A stretch of DNA of 64,000 bases from Halorussus litoreus (GTDB lineage Archaea > Halobacteriota > Halobacteria > Halobacteriales > Haladaptataceae), in assembly GCF_003382685.1 (NCBI RefSeq), contig NZ_QLVG01000001.1, forward strand, positions 1-64,000. The letters run 5' to 3'. Position numbers and translations under genes: made by a program. The notes below the pieces were generated by a model. The model saw only the letters and a list, made by a program, of their open reading frames with translations. It made no database searches and was not told the DNA's origin. Shown in pieces: positions 35,100 to 42,907 of this stretch (positions within the stretch are counted from its first letter, which is position 1; the number at the start of each line of letters is the position of its first letter).

Positions 35100-35714
35100 A
35101 TGACCGACCAGAAGCGCGCAGTCCAGGACGGCTACGACGAACTCGCCGACGAGTACGACTCCCGGCGGAGCGACGACCCTGCGTTCCTCGACGAATTCCG
35201 CGAGCGCCTGCCCGCCGACGCCCGAGTCCTCGACGCGGGCTGTGGCGCGGGGCGGCCGGTCGCGGCGTCCCTCACGGCCGACTCCGACCTCGACCTCGTG
35301 GGGCTCGACATCTCGCGCGAACAGGTCCGGCTGGCCCGCGAGCACGCGCCGCGCGGCCGGTTCGCGCAAGCCGACCTCGCCCACCTCCCGCTGGCCGACG
35401 ACGCCGTGGACGGCGTGGCCGCCTACCACTCGGTCATCCACGTGCCGAGCGACGAGCACCCCGACGCCGCCCGCGAGTTCGCGCGCGTCCTCCGGCCGGG
35501 CGGCCACCTGCTGATGACGGTCGGCTCCGCGAGGTGGGAAGGTGCCAACGACGACTGGCTCGACACCGGGGTCGAGATGCAGTGGAGCGTTCCCGGCCCC
35601 GGCGAGAGCGCGTCGCTGCTCGACGCCGCGGGCTTCGAGGTGATCTGGCGGCGGGTCGTCGACGACTCGTTCGGCGGCGAGGCCTGCTTCGTGCTGGCCC
35701 GGAAGTCTGGGTGA
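35100..35714 (+). CDS. Class I SAM-dependent methyltransferase
   Basis: A 204-residue protein from ATG 35100 (MTDQKRAVQDGYDELADEYD). SAM-binding motif I is VLDAGCGAGRP (about residues 43-53); the following acidic strand DLVGLDISREQV and ADLAHLPLADDAVDGV complete the Rossmann-type site, and RVLRPGGHLLMTVGS is the post-II block. The acceptor is not identifiable; the start resembles small-molecule (ubiquinone/menaquinone-type) methyltransferases. It is a single gene after repeat family 2. Confidence 0.85.
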   Translation: MTDQKRAVQDGYDELADEYDSRRSDDPAFLDEFRERLPADARVLDAGCGAGRPVAASLTADSDLDLVGLDISREQVRLAREHAPRGRFAQADLAHLPLADDAVDGVAAYHSVIHVPSDEHPDAAREFARVLRPGGHLLMTVGSARWEGANDDWLDTGVEMQWSVPGPGESASLLDAAGFEVIWRRVVDDSFGGEACFVLARKSG

Positions 35715-35752
35715 GGCGCGACGATAGCTTGACCGAGCCTCGACCGGTCGAT

Positions 35753-36091
35753 TCAGGGGACGGCCACGCTCACGGAGTACGTCTCGTTTCGATACCGGAC
35801 GTACTCGTGTTCGACCCAGACCTCGTGGTCGACGCCGGTCGGCACCCTCGCCGAGGGATACGATCCGTTCATCGCTCGCTCGAAGGTGTTCTGCTGGCGA
35901 GGTGTTAGCTCCTCGAAGTCGATTACGCGGTCCGGCGTCGGAGCGACGGACTCTTTCTCGGCGGTCAACAGGTACGAACCGAGTTCGGTTTCGCTTGGGT
36001 CGTCGCCGCCGAACGGTTGGAGACAGCCCGAAAAGAGCGAGAGCACGAGAACGAGGGCGAGGACGGTTCTGGAGCAGTGGAACTGATCCAT
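35753..36091 (-). CDS. Small lipoprotein (hypothetical)
   Basis: A 112-residue protein. The signal MDQFHCSRTVLALVLVLSLF is followed by SGC, a lipobox, so it is probably Sec-exported and lipid-anchored rather than Tat (no twin Arg). The mature part has a conserved-looking IDFEELTPRQQNTFERAMNG and VWVEHEYVRYRNETYSVSV. I recognise it only as a recurrent haloarchaeal small domain of unknown role. It is convergent with the methyltransferase gene. Confidence 0.65.
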   Translation of the reverse strand: MDQFHCSRTVLALVLVLSLFSGCLQPFGGDDPSETELGSYLLTAEKESVAPTPDRVIDFEELTPRQQNTFERAMNGSYPSARVPTGVDHEVWVEHEYVRYRNETYSVSVAVP

Positions 36092-36243
36092 ACGATAGCA
36101 ACCTCACACGTGTCGATAAATTTTCCCGTTCCGTCGAGGTATCCATCTCCAGATCGGTTGCCGAGCTACCGCGAATTACGTGGAGAGTCACGCGTTGCCG
36201 ACTGGTCGCTCGTCGGTGCGGAACTGACAGCGTGAGACTGACT

Positions 36244-37803
36244 CTACTTCCGCCGTGAGAGCGACACCGGACTCCGGACCGACGCGGTCCACGACGACCA
36301 GTAGGCCTCCGCAGCGAGCCAGAGCAGCAGCGTGAGCACCAGCACGCCGAGCGCGAGCAGCTCCGGGCCGGCCATCCAGACTGGCGTGACGTACATCAGC
36401 GCGTTCGCGGTCCGACCGGGCAACAGGCTCTCGACGACCTGCCACGCGCGTTCGAGCGCACCCGTGACTCCGGACTCGACCGCCAGTCCGTCCTCGCTAT
36501 CGGCGCTGTCCCTGGCCTCGGCTTCGCCCGGCCCACCTGCTTCACCGCCGTCCCCGCTCGCACTACCGTCACCGGTCGCACCGCCGCTCTGCGACTGGAG
36601 GTCGGCCGAGGCTGCGGAGGGGCCGCCCGTGCTCTCGTCGCCAGTCCCGAGTCGTTCGGACTCGTAGGGGAACGCTACGTCGACCTGCCAGACGATCTCG
36701 CCCGCCTCGTTCACCTCGACCACGCGGTTCCCGTTCGAGTCGGTGATCAGCGTGTGGCCGTTCGGCAGTCGGTCGGCGTCGCGGGGCCACTGTGCTCGGG
36801 CGTCCGACCAGACCCACGACCGCTCCCACTCGCCGCTGGTCCGCCACTCGCCGTCGCCCCCATCGCTCCCGCCGCTGCCGTCGCTCGCGTTCGTGCGCTG
36901 GTACTCGACCACCCGGTCGTTCTCGGAGTCGCCGATCAGGACTGCGGGCCCGCCCTGCGACTCCGGAATGTAGTCGGGGTTGTGCTGCTCGTAGAGTGTG
37001 TCGTGGTCGCCGTCCTCGCCGAGGGTCATGTTCTCGATCACGCCCGTTTCGGGGTCGAGGAAGACGACCTGATCGTGGTTGCGAACGCTGACCATCAGCG
37101 TCCCGTCGTCGAACCGCGGGCTGTCGTCGATCACCTCCACGTCGTTGATGTGGGTCCAGTCCTCGGGGTACGGGCCGCCGCTCTCCAGCGGGAAGTGGCT
37201 CCGGGCGTCCCACGACCACTCCACGAGTTCCGTGGTCGTGTTCACCACGAACACCCGGTCGCGAGCGATGTCGGCGACCGCGAGCCGGTCCTCGCTCACG
37301 CGGTCGACGTCGTGCCACCGCGTCGAGTGCTTGCCGGGCGTGATTCTGGCGTACAGCCGGTTCACCTCGCCGGTCGAGAGGTTCACGCGCTCGACCACGT
37401 TTCGAGTGCAGGCCTCTCCGCTGCCGCCACACTCCGACGCCGGGAGGTGGTCGGCCGCCACGGAGAGAACGGTCGTGCTCTCGTTTCCGACGGGGCTCAG
37501 GTCGGGATCCACGGGGTCGACGTCCCAGTAGCGCGTGTGTGAATCGTCGTAGTACAGCACGCTCCCGTTCGGCGCGAACGCCACGAGTTCGGCTCGCGCT
37601 CGCGGTCCCTCAGCAGACTCGCCGAGCCACGTGTTCGAGTCGGTGGCGATCACCGTAACGTCGTCGCGCGCCCCGGCGTCGAACGCGGGGCGACCCGCCT
37701 CCGACCCGGCGGTGTCGGCCGAGAGGTATCCCGAGGCCACCACGAACGACGACGCCACGACGAGCGCGACGAACAGCACTCTCACGGCATCCCGAGAACG
37801 CAT
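36244..37803 (-). CDS. Arylsulfotransferase (ASST)-like membrane-anchored beta-propeller protein
   Basis: A 519-residue protein. Residues 1-30 are a signal/anchor segment (RVLFVALVVASSFVVASGYL). The body is a propeller with TWLGESAEGPRARAELVAFA, HSTRWHDVDRVSEDRLAVAD, DWTHINDVEVIDDSPRFDDG, LMVSVRNHDQVVFLDPETG and RLPNGHTLITDSNGNRVVEV, which match the ASST/Arylsulfotran_2 pattern; HINDV and RNHDQV hold the candidate active-site His residues. A Ser/Gly/Asp-rich linker (about 395-450) and one C-terminal transmembrane segment (about 480-500) follow. It would act outside the cell; whether it moves sulfate groups is not shown. Confidence 0.75.
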   Translation of the reverse strand: MRSRDAVRVLFVALVVASSFVVASGYLSADTAGSEAGRPAFDAGARDDVTVIATDSNTWLGESAEGPRARAELVAFAPNGSVLYYDDSHTRYWDVDPVDPDLSPVGNESTTVLSVAADHLPASECGGSGEACTRNVVERVNLSTGEVNRLYARITPGKHSTRWHDVDRVSEDRLAVADIARDRVFVVNTTTELVEWSWDARSHFPLESGGPYPEDWTHINDVEVIDDSPRFDDGTLMVSVRNHDQVVFLDPETGVIENMTLGEDGDHDTLYEQHNPDYIPESQGGPAVLIGDSENDRVVEYQRTNASDGSGGSDGGDGEWRTSGEWERSWVWSDARAQWPRDADRLPNGHTLITDSNGNRVVEVNEAGEIVWQVDVAFPYESERLGTGDESTGGPSAASADLQSQSGGATGDGSASGDGGEAGGPGEAEARDSADSEDGLAVESGVTGALERAWQVVESLLPGRTANALMYVTPVWMAGPELLALGVLVLTLLLWLAAEAYWSSWTASVRSPVSLSRRK

Positions 37804-37890
37804 CGCCTCCCGGTTGCGGGCGTGTCGTCTTTGTTATCCACCGACTAGTCGAACCCATCGTCACGTTACCGCCCGAGGGCGGCGGGTATT

Positions 37891-38925
37891 TTACTGCCGG
37901 GCCGTCGACTCGGCGACTTCCTCGGCAGTCTCGGGGTCGGTGGGCTCCTCGTCAGCCTCCGTCTCGGCGACCTCTCCGTCGGCCTCTCGCGGGGCGAGCC
38001 CGTCGTCGGTCGGCCGGTCGGGCGTCTCGCGGTCGAGTTCGGACGGCATGCCGAGTTGGTAGCCGTTCGTGCTCTCGCGGAGTTCGGTGCGGCCGCGGTG
38101 GACCGTCACCGCGCGGTCGAGGTGGAGCTGGACCGCCTCCAGCAGCACCTCGGCTTCGAGGGGCTGGCCGCGCCGCCTGAGCTCCTCGACGGCCGCCTTG
38201 TCCGGGACGTTGAACGCGCGCTGGGCGACGATTGGCCCCTGGTCGAGGTCGGTCGTGACGTAGTGGGCGGTCACCCCCGCGATGCGGACGCCGGCCTCGC
38301 GGGCCTGCCGGTAGGCCTTCGCGCCGGGGAACGCGGGCAGGAGGCTCGGGTGGACGTTGATGATGCGGCCCTCGTATCGGAACACGACGTTCGGCCCGAG
38401 GATGCGCATGTACCGGGCGAGCACCACGAGGTCGACGTCGTACTCCGCGAGCACGTCGAGCAGTTCGTCCTCGTCGGGGTTGCCGCTCTCGTCGCCAACG
38501 TGGTGGAACGGGATGTCGTACTCCTCGGCGACCGGTCGGAGGTCGGGGTGGTTGCCGACGACGACCGAGAGTTCGGCGTCCAGCGTCCCGTTCTCGCGGG
38601 CCTCGCAGAGGCGTTCGAGGCAGTGAGACTCCTTTGTGACCAGCACCGCGATGCGGCGGGTCTCCCGGTCGGCTGGGAACCGGACCCGCACGTCGACCGC
38701 GAGGTCCTCGCCGAGGCCGTGGAGTTCTGCGCGGAGGTCCTCCTCGGTGGCGTTCATCCCTGTGGTGTCGACGTGCATCGTCATCCGGAACAGCCCGTCC
38801 TGAACCGCTTGATCGATGTCCTCGATGTTGATTCCGCGCTCGAAGAGCAGCGAGGTCACGCCAGCGACGAGTCCGGTGTCGTCGTCGCCCACGACGGTGA
38901 TCTCGGTCAACTCGCGCCGGCTCAT
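37891..38925 (-). CDS. purU: Formyltetrahydrofolate deformylase
   Basis: A 344-residue protein. Residues 1-85 are an ACT regulatory domain (LTEITVVGDDDTGLVAGVTS). The catalytic formyl-transfer fold follows: RRIAVLVTKESHCLERLCEA, then INVHPSLLPAFPGAKAYRQA (about 188-208) with the active-site His and the Asp in VTTDLDQGPIVAQ. It releases formate from 10-formyl-THF for purine synthesis. A long acidic C-terminal tail (about 50 residues) is haloarchaeal. It is divergent from purS with a 238-base spacer. Confidence 0.9.
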   Translation of the reverse strand: MSRRELTEITVVGDDDTGLVAGVTSLLFERGINIEDIDQAVQDGLFRMTMHVDTTGMNATEEDLRAELHGLGEDLAVDVRVRFPADRETRRIAVLVTKESHCLERLCEARENGTLDAELSVVVGNHPDLRPVAEEYDIPFHHVGDESGNPDEDELLDVLAEYDVDLVVLARYMRILGPNVVFRYEGRIINVHPSLLPAFPGAKAYRQAREAGVRIAGVTAHYVTTDLDQGPIVAQRAFNVPDKAAVEELRRRGQPLEAEVLLEAVQLHLDRAVTVHRGRTELRESTNGYQLGMPSELDRETPDRPTDDGLAPREADGEVAETEADEEPTDPETAEEVAESTARQ

Positions 38926-39163
38926 CGTCTCACCCGATCTGCAGTCGCTTTCTGCGTAGGCATCCGCTCGGCGGTCGCTAACTGCATAGAGATTCTAGCC
39001 TGCTCGGAGGGCATGAGTGTAGGTTCTAACGGGCCGGAGAGCCAAAAAGGGCGGGCTTGGTGCAAGACTTCCTCACGTGGAGGCCCTCGAAGAGGTATTC
39101 ACGTTCGTGGAACGAACTCGGATTCCGAAAGGGCTTTTGAGCATGGACGACCACACCGACACG

Positions 39164-39418
39164 ATGACTGGCTACACCGCCACGGTCACCGTGCGCCTCA
39201 AGCAGGGCGTCCTCGACCCCGAGGCCCAGACGACCCAGCGGGCGCTGGAGCGACTCGGCTTCGAGCTGGACGCGCTCCGGTCGGCCGACCGGTTCGAACT
39301 CGACCTCGACGCCGAGTCGGCCGAATCGGCGGCCGAACGCGCCGAGGAGATGGCCGAGCGCCTGCTCGCGAACCCGACCATCCACGACTACGAGGTCGCG
39401 GTCGAATCCCGAGAATGA
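39164..39418 (+). CDS. purS: FGAM synthase small subunit PurS
   Basis: An 84-residue protein from ATG 39164 (MTGYTATVTVRLKQGVLDPE); an in-frame ATG at 39143 adds seven polar residues but sits too near the TATA-like GGGCTTTTGA (39131-39140). The features KQGVLDPEAQTTQRALERLG and the final beta strand are those of PurS. It bridges PurL and PurQ in the glutamine-dependent FGAM synthase. It overlaps purQ by 4 bases (ATGA). Confidence 0.95.
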   Translation: MTGYTATVTVRLKQGVLDPEAQTTQRALERLGFELDALRSADRFELDLDAESAESAAERAEEMAERLLANPTIHDYEVAVESRE

Positions 39419-40092
39419 CGGTTGCAATAGTCCAATTCGGCGGGAGCAACTGCGACCGCGACGCCGAGCAGGCCCTCTCGCATCTCGGAATCGACGCCGA
39501 ACTCGTCTGGCACGAGGACGGCCTGCCCGACGACGCTTCGGGGGTCGTGCTCCCCGGCGGGTTCTCGTACGGCGACTACCTCCGGGCCGGAGCCATCGCC
39601 GCGAACAGCCCCATCGTCGGGGAGGTCCGTGAAGCCGCCGAGGCCGGGACGCCCGTGCTCGGCGTCTGCAACGGCGCGCAGATCGGCTCCGAATCGCGGC
39701 TCACGCCCGGCGCGTTCACCACCAACGCGTCCGCACGATTCCAGTGCGAGCACGTCCACGTCCGGGTCGAGAACGCCGACACGCCGTGGACCCAAGCCTA
39801 CGACGAGGGCGCGGTGCTCGAACTCCCCATCGCCCACGGCGAGGGCCGGTTCGAGATCACGGACGACCGGATGGCCGCCCTGAACGACGAGGACCGCGTT
39901 CTCTTCCGATACTGCGACGCCGACGGGACCGTCAGCGACGAGGCCAACCCCAACGGCTCGACGGAGAACGTCGCGGGTGTGGCCGGCGAGCGCGAGAACG
40001 TCGCGGTGCTGATGCCCCATCCCGAGCGCGCCAGCCTGCCGGACGTGGCCCCGACAGACGGACAGGGTATCCTCCACGGATTCGAGAACTGA
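39415..40092 (+). CDS. purQ: FGAM synthase glutaminase subunit PurQ
   Basis: A 225-residue class I glutamine amidotransferase. The nucleophile Cys is in VLGVCNGAQIGSE (about residues 80-92), the oxyanion strand is VVLPGGFSYGDYLRAGAIA, and the catalytic His-x-Glu is in MPHPERASLP near the C-terminus. It supplies ammonia to PurL. It starts inside the purS stop (ATGA at 39415-39418). purL is not in the window. Confidence 0.95.
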   Translation: MTVAIVQFGGSNCDRDAEQALSHLGIDAELVWHEDGLPDDASGVVLPGGFSYGDYLRAGAIAANSPIVGEVREAAEAGTPVLGVCNGAQIGSESRLTPGAFTTNASARFQCEHVHVRVENADTPWTQAYDEGAVLELPIAHGEGRFEITDDRMAALNDEDRVLFRYCDADGTVSDEANPNGSTENVAGVAGERENVAVLMPHPERASLPDVAPTDGQGILHGFEN

Positions 40093-40141
40093 GTATCGAC
40101 TCTATTTTGCAGTTCCGCGACAATTTCGATTCGACAGTCGA

Positions 40142-40261
40142 TCACGCCTTCGAGCGCCGACCGCGCGCGACCAGCAGTAACCAGACCACGCCCACCGCGA
40201 GCAGCCACGCCAGTACGACGACCGCCGACCACGCCGAGATGGGTTCGACCGATACCGTCAT
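40142..40261 (-). CDS. 39-residue single-span membrane protein
   Basis: ATG 40261 opens MTVSVEPISAWSAVVVLAWL, continues LAVGVVWLLLVARGRRSKA and stops at TGA 40142-40144. It has one clean transmembrane helix (about residues 12-32) and a positively charged C-terminus, so an N-out or N-in anchor is easily predicted. It is convergent with purQ, 49 bases away. The function is unknown; codon third positions are G/C-rich as in real genes here. Confidence 0.6.
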   Translation of the reverse strand: MTVSVEPISAWSAVVVLAWLLAVGVVWLLLVARGRRSKA

Positions 40262-40280
40262 GCGTCGAACTCCAGTTCCG

Positions 40281-40406
40281 TCATCGCTCTATCGAGACTG
40301 GTTCGTCGGTCGCGATCCACTGGTCGTCGGTCTCCGCGCTGTTGCGGATCTCTACCCAGCCGTTCGAACAGAAGATAGTTTCGTAGTCGCCCCTTGCCTC
40401 GGACAT
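40281..40406 (-). CDS. 41-residue acidic small protein
   Basis: From ATG 40406: MSEARGDYETIFCSNGWVEI, then RNSAETDDQWIATDEPVSIER. It has the composition of a compact beta hairpin protein, with NGWVEIRN and DQWIATDEPV as two strand pairs; this resembles the small DUF7331-type haloarchaeal proteins, but I am not sure of the family. It ends 19 bases before the 39-residue membrane protein start on the same strand, so the two could be one transcript. Confidence 0.55.
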   Translation of the reverse strand: MSEARGDYETIFCSNGWVEIRNSAETDDQWIATDEPVSIER

Positions 40407-40596
40407 CGTATCCGACACGCCGTGTGGGCGGCGCGGCGCACTCCCCGGTCGCCGCGCGTCGCCGCCGACGTGCCACCCCCGAGAGAATCGGTGGACGGAC
40501 GACGACTTTGTTATCCGGTGGATAGCCGGGGTGTAGGTCGGCCTTAGCCGAGTGAACGCCTCGTTGAAGCGTCGTAAGCCGACGCCTCCGTGGAGA

Positions 40597-40812
40597 ATGG
40601 TCGGTCTGGACGACGACAACGACGCGGAGGCGTGGCTCCGGCTGCGCACCGATTTCGGGACGGAGCCGAACCCTGCCGCCAGCCTACGGACGGCTCGCGA
40701 CTACGAAATCTCGGTTCGTGTCGGTGACCGGGGCGAGACCGTCGGTTCCGGCGAACTGGCTCGACTGCAACGACACGATAACGAACGCTGCGGTTCGATC
40801 TCGTGGCGATAG
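40597..40812 (+). CDS. Possible 71-residue hypothetical protein
   Basis: ATG 40597 opens MVGLDDDNDAEAWLRLRTDF and runs to TAG 40810-40812. Third codon positions are about three-quarters G/C and the N-terminus is acidic, which favours coding. No motif or signal is recognised, and it lies in an otherwise gene-free 650-base stretch next to repeat family 2, so it may be a gene remnant. Confidence 0.3.
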   Translation: MVGLDDDNDAEAWLRLRTDFGTEPNPAASLRTARDYEISVRVGDRGETVGSGELARLQRHDNERCGSISWR

Positions 40813-40830
40813 CGGTGTTTAGTTCGTTGG

Positions 40831-40989
40831 AGCTAGCTACTGCCGAGGCATATGAGAGACCGCACCGCCACCGCGGGCCTCACGCGTCCCCAGCCTCCTC
40901 ACTCCAACGCTCACGTCGTTCGCTCGTCGTTCGTCCCTCGCACGCTAGGGCGCGGCGCGTGCACCGCGCCCAAACGCGCGCCGGGGTGG
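40831..40989 (-). repeat. Dispersed intergenic repeat family 2, copy 3 (inverted)
   Basis: Read on the minus strand it goes CACCCCGGCGCGCGTTTG, GGGCGCGGTGCACGC facing GCCGCGCCC, CTAGCGTGCGAGGGACGA, a variable middle with its own dyad, GGAGGCTGGGGA, TGAGGCCCGCGGT and GTAGCTAGCT. This is the same order as 34803-34965. It ends 66 bases from the raSEA stop. Confidence 0.8.
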
Positions 40990-41055
40990 AGAGGTCTCTG
41001 TCGAGCAGTTCGGCGGGCGAAAACAGGGCCCTCAGTAGCGTCCAGACTCGACCGT

Positions 41056-42141
41056 CTAGCGAGCCAGCGGCAGACTGTAGCTAGTCTCGCGCTCGACCAC
41101 GACCTCCCACGTGGCCTCGCACTCACAGGAGACCTCCGAGAAGACGCTCGGATCCTGCCGGATGTCGAAGTCCTTGATGGCGGTCTGGACGCGGTCGTCG
41201 CAGTCGCCGCAGTTGTGCGGCCCCCGGTCGCTGCCGTGGCCCACCGGGTCCGAGACCACGATGGCGTCGGCGTCCGCGGTGTCTTCGAGCACTTCGGCGA
41301 CCGACCAGAGCCACGGCGGGCGGTAGCCGTCCCGGAAGTAGAGTTCGTCGACCATCGTGTAGCGCTGGACGTTGGTCGGGTTCATCGAGACGGTGTGGGC
41401 GTACTCCGCACAGCGCCGGACCGACGACTTCATGTCCTCGATGGCTTCGGACTCGCTGAGGAACGGCGGCTTCATCAGGAGGTAGGCCTTCACGCCGGCT
41501 CCGGCGGCCTCGGCGTGCTCGCTGGCCTCGATAAAGTCCGCGAAGTCGAAGTACTTGTTCACGCAGTCGTGGCGCACCCGGTCGGTCGCGGTTTCGAGGC
41601 CGATTGCGACGTCGGTGTCGAGTCCCTGCTTGGTGAAGTCGGCCAGCTTCTCGCGGTCGACGAAGTCGGGCAGGCTCTCGACCACGATTCGCTCGCGGTC
41701 GGCGAACGTCTCGGCGATGGCGCGGCGGGTCTCCGCGCCGACCTCGCGCTCGTCGAGGAACGACCCGGAGGTGTAGATCTTGATCAGGCCGGACTCGCCG
41801 TCGGCCTCGCCCGAGTCGATCTGCTCGCGCTCGTGGGCGAGGCAGGCGTCGATCTGGTCCATCAGCGCGTCGTGGGCCACCGACCCGCCCTCGACCGACT
41901 CCGCGACGTAGCCACACATCGTGCAGCCGCCGGCGCGCGCCCACCGACACCCGCCGGTGTTGAGGATGATGGTGAGGCTCTGGTACACCCCGCCGGGCGT
42001 TCGGTCCTCGTCGATCCAGACCCGCGTTGGCTCGTGGGGGTCGTAGGTCTCGTCCTTCTGGGCCCGGATGTCGCGCATCACCGTGTTGTGGGCGTCCATC
42101 CCGCGCCCCTGCTCGTACGCGTCGGGACTCGGCTTGCTCAT
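41056..42141 (-). CDS. raSEA: Archaeosine synthase beta subunit, radical SAM
   Basis: A 361-residue protein. The cluster site is CRWARAGGCTMC: the pattern GGCTMCGY with an upstream Cys (about residues 65-76), the TIGR01210-type arrangement. Further Cys residues at the C-terminus (HNCGDCDDRV and SCECEATWE) are typical of this family. With ArcS it converts lysine-modified preQ0-15 in tRNA to archaeosine. VWIDEDRTPGGVYQSLTIIL and KIYTSGSFLD are family blocks. It is on the minus strand, separate from tgtA/arcS at 13-19.5 kb. Confidence 0.92.
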   Translation of the reverse strand: MSKPSPDAYEQGRGMDAHNTVMRDIRAQKDETYDPHEPTRVWIDEDRTPGGVYQSLTIILNTGGCRWARAGGCTMCGYVAESVEGGSVAHDALMDQIDACLAHEREQIDSGEADGESGLIKIYTSGSFLDEREVGAETRRAIAETFADRERIVVESLPDFVDREKLADFTKQGLDTDVAIGLETATDRVRHDCVNKYFDFADFIEASEHAEAAGAGVKAYLLMKPPFLSESEAIEDMKSSVRRCAEYAHTVSMNPTNVQRYTMVDELYFRDGYRPPWLWSVAEVLEDTADADAIVVSDPVGHGSDRGPHNCGDCDDRVQTAIKDFDIRQDPSVFSEVSCECEATWEVVVERETSYSLPLAR

Positions 42142-42263
42142 TGCCAGAGGGTAGTGGTCGGGCGTGTAAAGCGGCTTCGGGATACTCGCCGGTCACTACG
42201 CCCCGGTCCACGACGGCTCCTCGGCGTTCACAGAACGTCGTCTCGCGGACTCTCCAGTAGTAA

Positions 42264-42695
42264 CTACAACTCCGCCTCCACGGCCGGTTCCACGCCCGAC
42301 TGGCGCAGGACGCCGACGAGCGCGCGCCACGCTACCACGCCGAGTCCCGCACCGACCGCGTTCGCGGCCATGTCCGCCAGCGAGAAGGACCGCTCGGCGA
42401 GCGGGGCCTGCGCGAACTCGACGCCGACGCCGTAGCCGACCGAGAGCAGCACCGCGAATATCACGACGCGCGCGGTGCGGGCGCGCGGCGCGAACGCGTT
42501 CGCGAGCGTGACCGCGAGCCCGGCGTAGGCGGTCGCGTGGAGCCACTTGTCGATACGGAGCACGCCGAGCGGCCCCATCGAGGGGAGGCCGCTCGACGGC
42601 GAGGCGAGCACCGAGGCGTAGAAGATACCCCCCGCGACGAACGCGACCGCTGCCCAGCGGAGCCAGCGCGGCGGGCGCACTGCGTCGAAGTTCAT
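42264..42695 (-). CDS. VanZ-like membrane protein
   Basis: A 143-residue protein from ATG 42695 (MNFDAVRPPRWLRWAAVAFV); the longer upstream frame is not membrane-like. Four hydrophobic segments; the family features are DKWLHATAYAGLAV (about 48-61) and GVEFAQAPLAERSFSLADMAANAVGA (shown in parts: EFAQ...SLADMAANAVGAGLG), the VanZ core. The role is unknown. It is on the same strand as raSEA, 122 bases upstream of it. Confidence 0.8.
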   Translation of the reverse strand: MNFDAVRPPRWLRWAAVAFVAGGIFYASVLASPSSGLPSMGPLGVLRIDKWLHATAYAGLAVTLANAFAPRARTARVVIFAVLLSVGYGVGVEFAQAPLAERSFSLADMAANAVGAGLGVVAWRALVGVLRQSGVEPAVEAEL

Positions 42696-42907
42696 CGACC
42701 AGCGGTTCGCAACCCCGGTGGTAAAAGGCGGCGGTCGAGGCCAGCAGTCGAAGCTGACGGTCGAAGGCAGCGGTGTTCGGAGGCGCGGCGGTCGTAGACG
42801 AGGGTCCACCGCCGCCCGTCCGGTGCAGTCGGCGTAACCGGATTTGGTTACCCGATCAAGGGAATCACTAACACATTGGCGGCCCAATATAATTATAGGA
42901 CGTTACT

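Noticed and set aside
42720-42830. Imperfect GGCGGTCG-type repeats between VanZ and the aldehyde oxidoreductase
   Set aside because: The units are too short and irregular to separate from base-composition bias.
42886-42897. AATATAATTATA before the aldehyde oxidoreductase as its TATA box
   Set aside because: It lies only 11-22 bases before the ATG, too close for the usual 25-base TATA-to-start distance unless the true start is further downstream, which would remove conserved residues.
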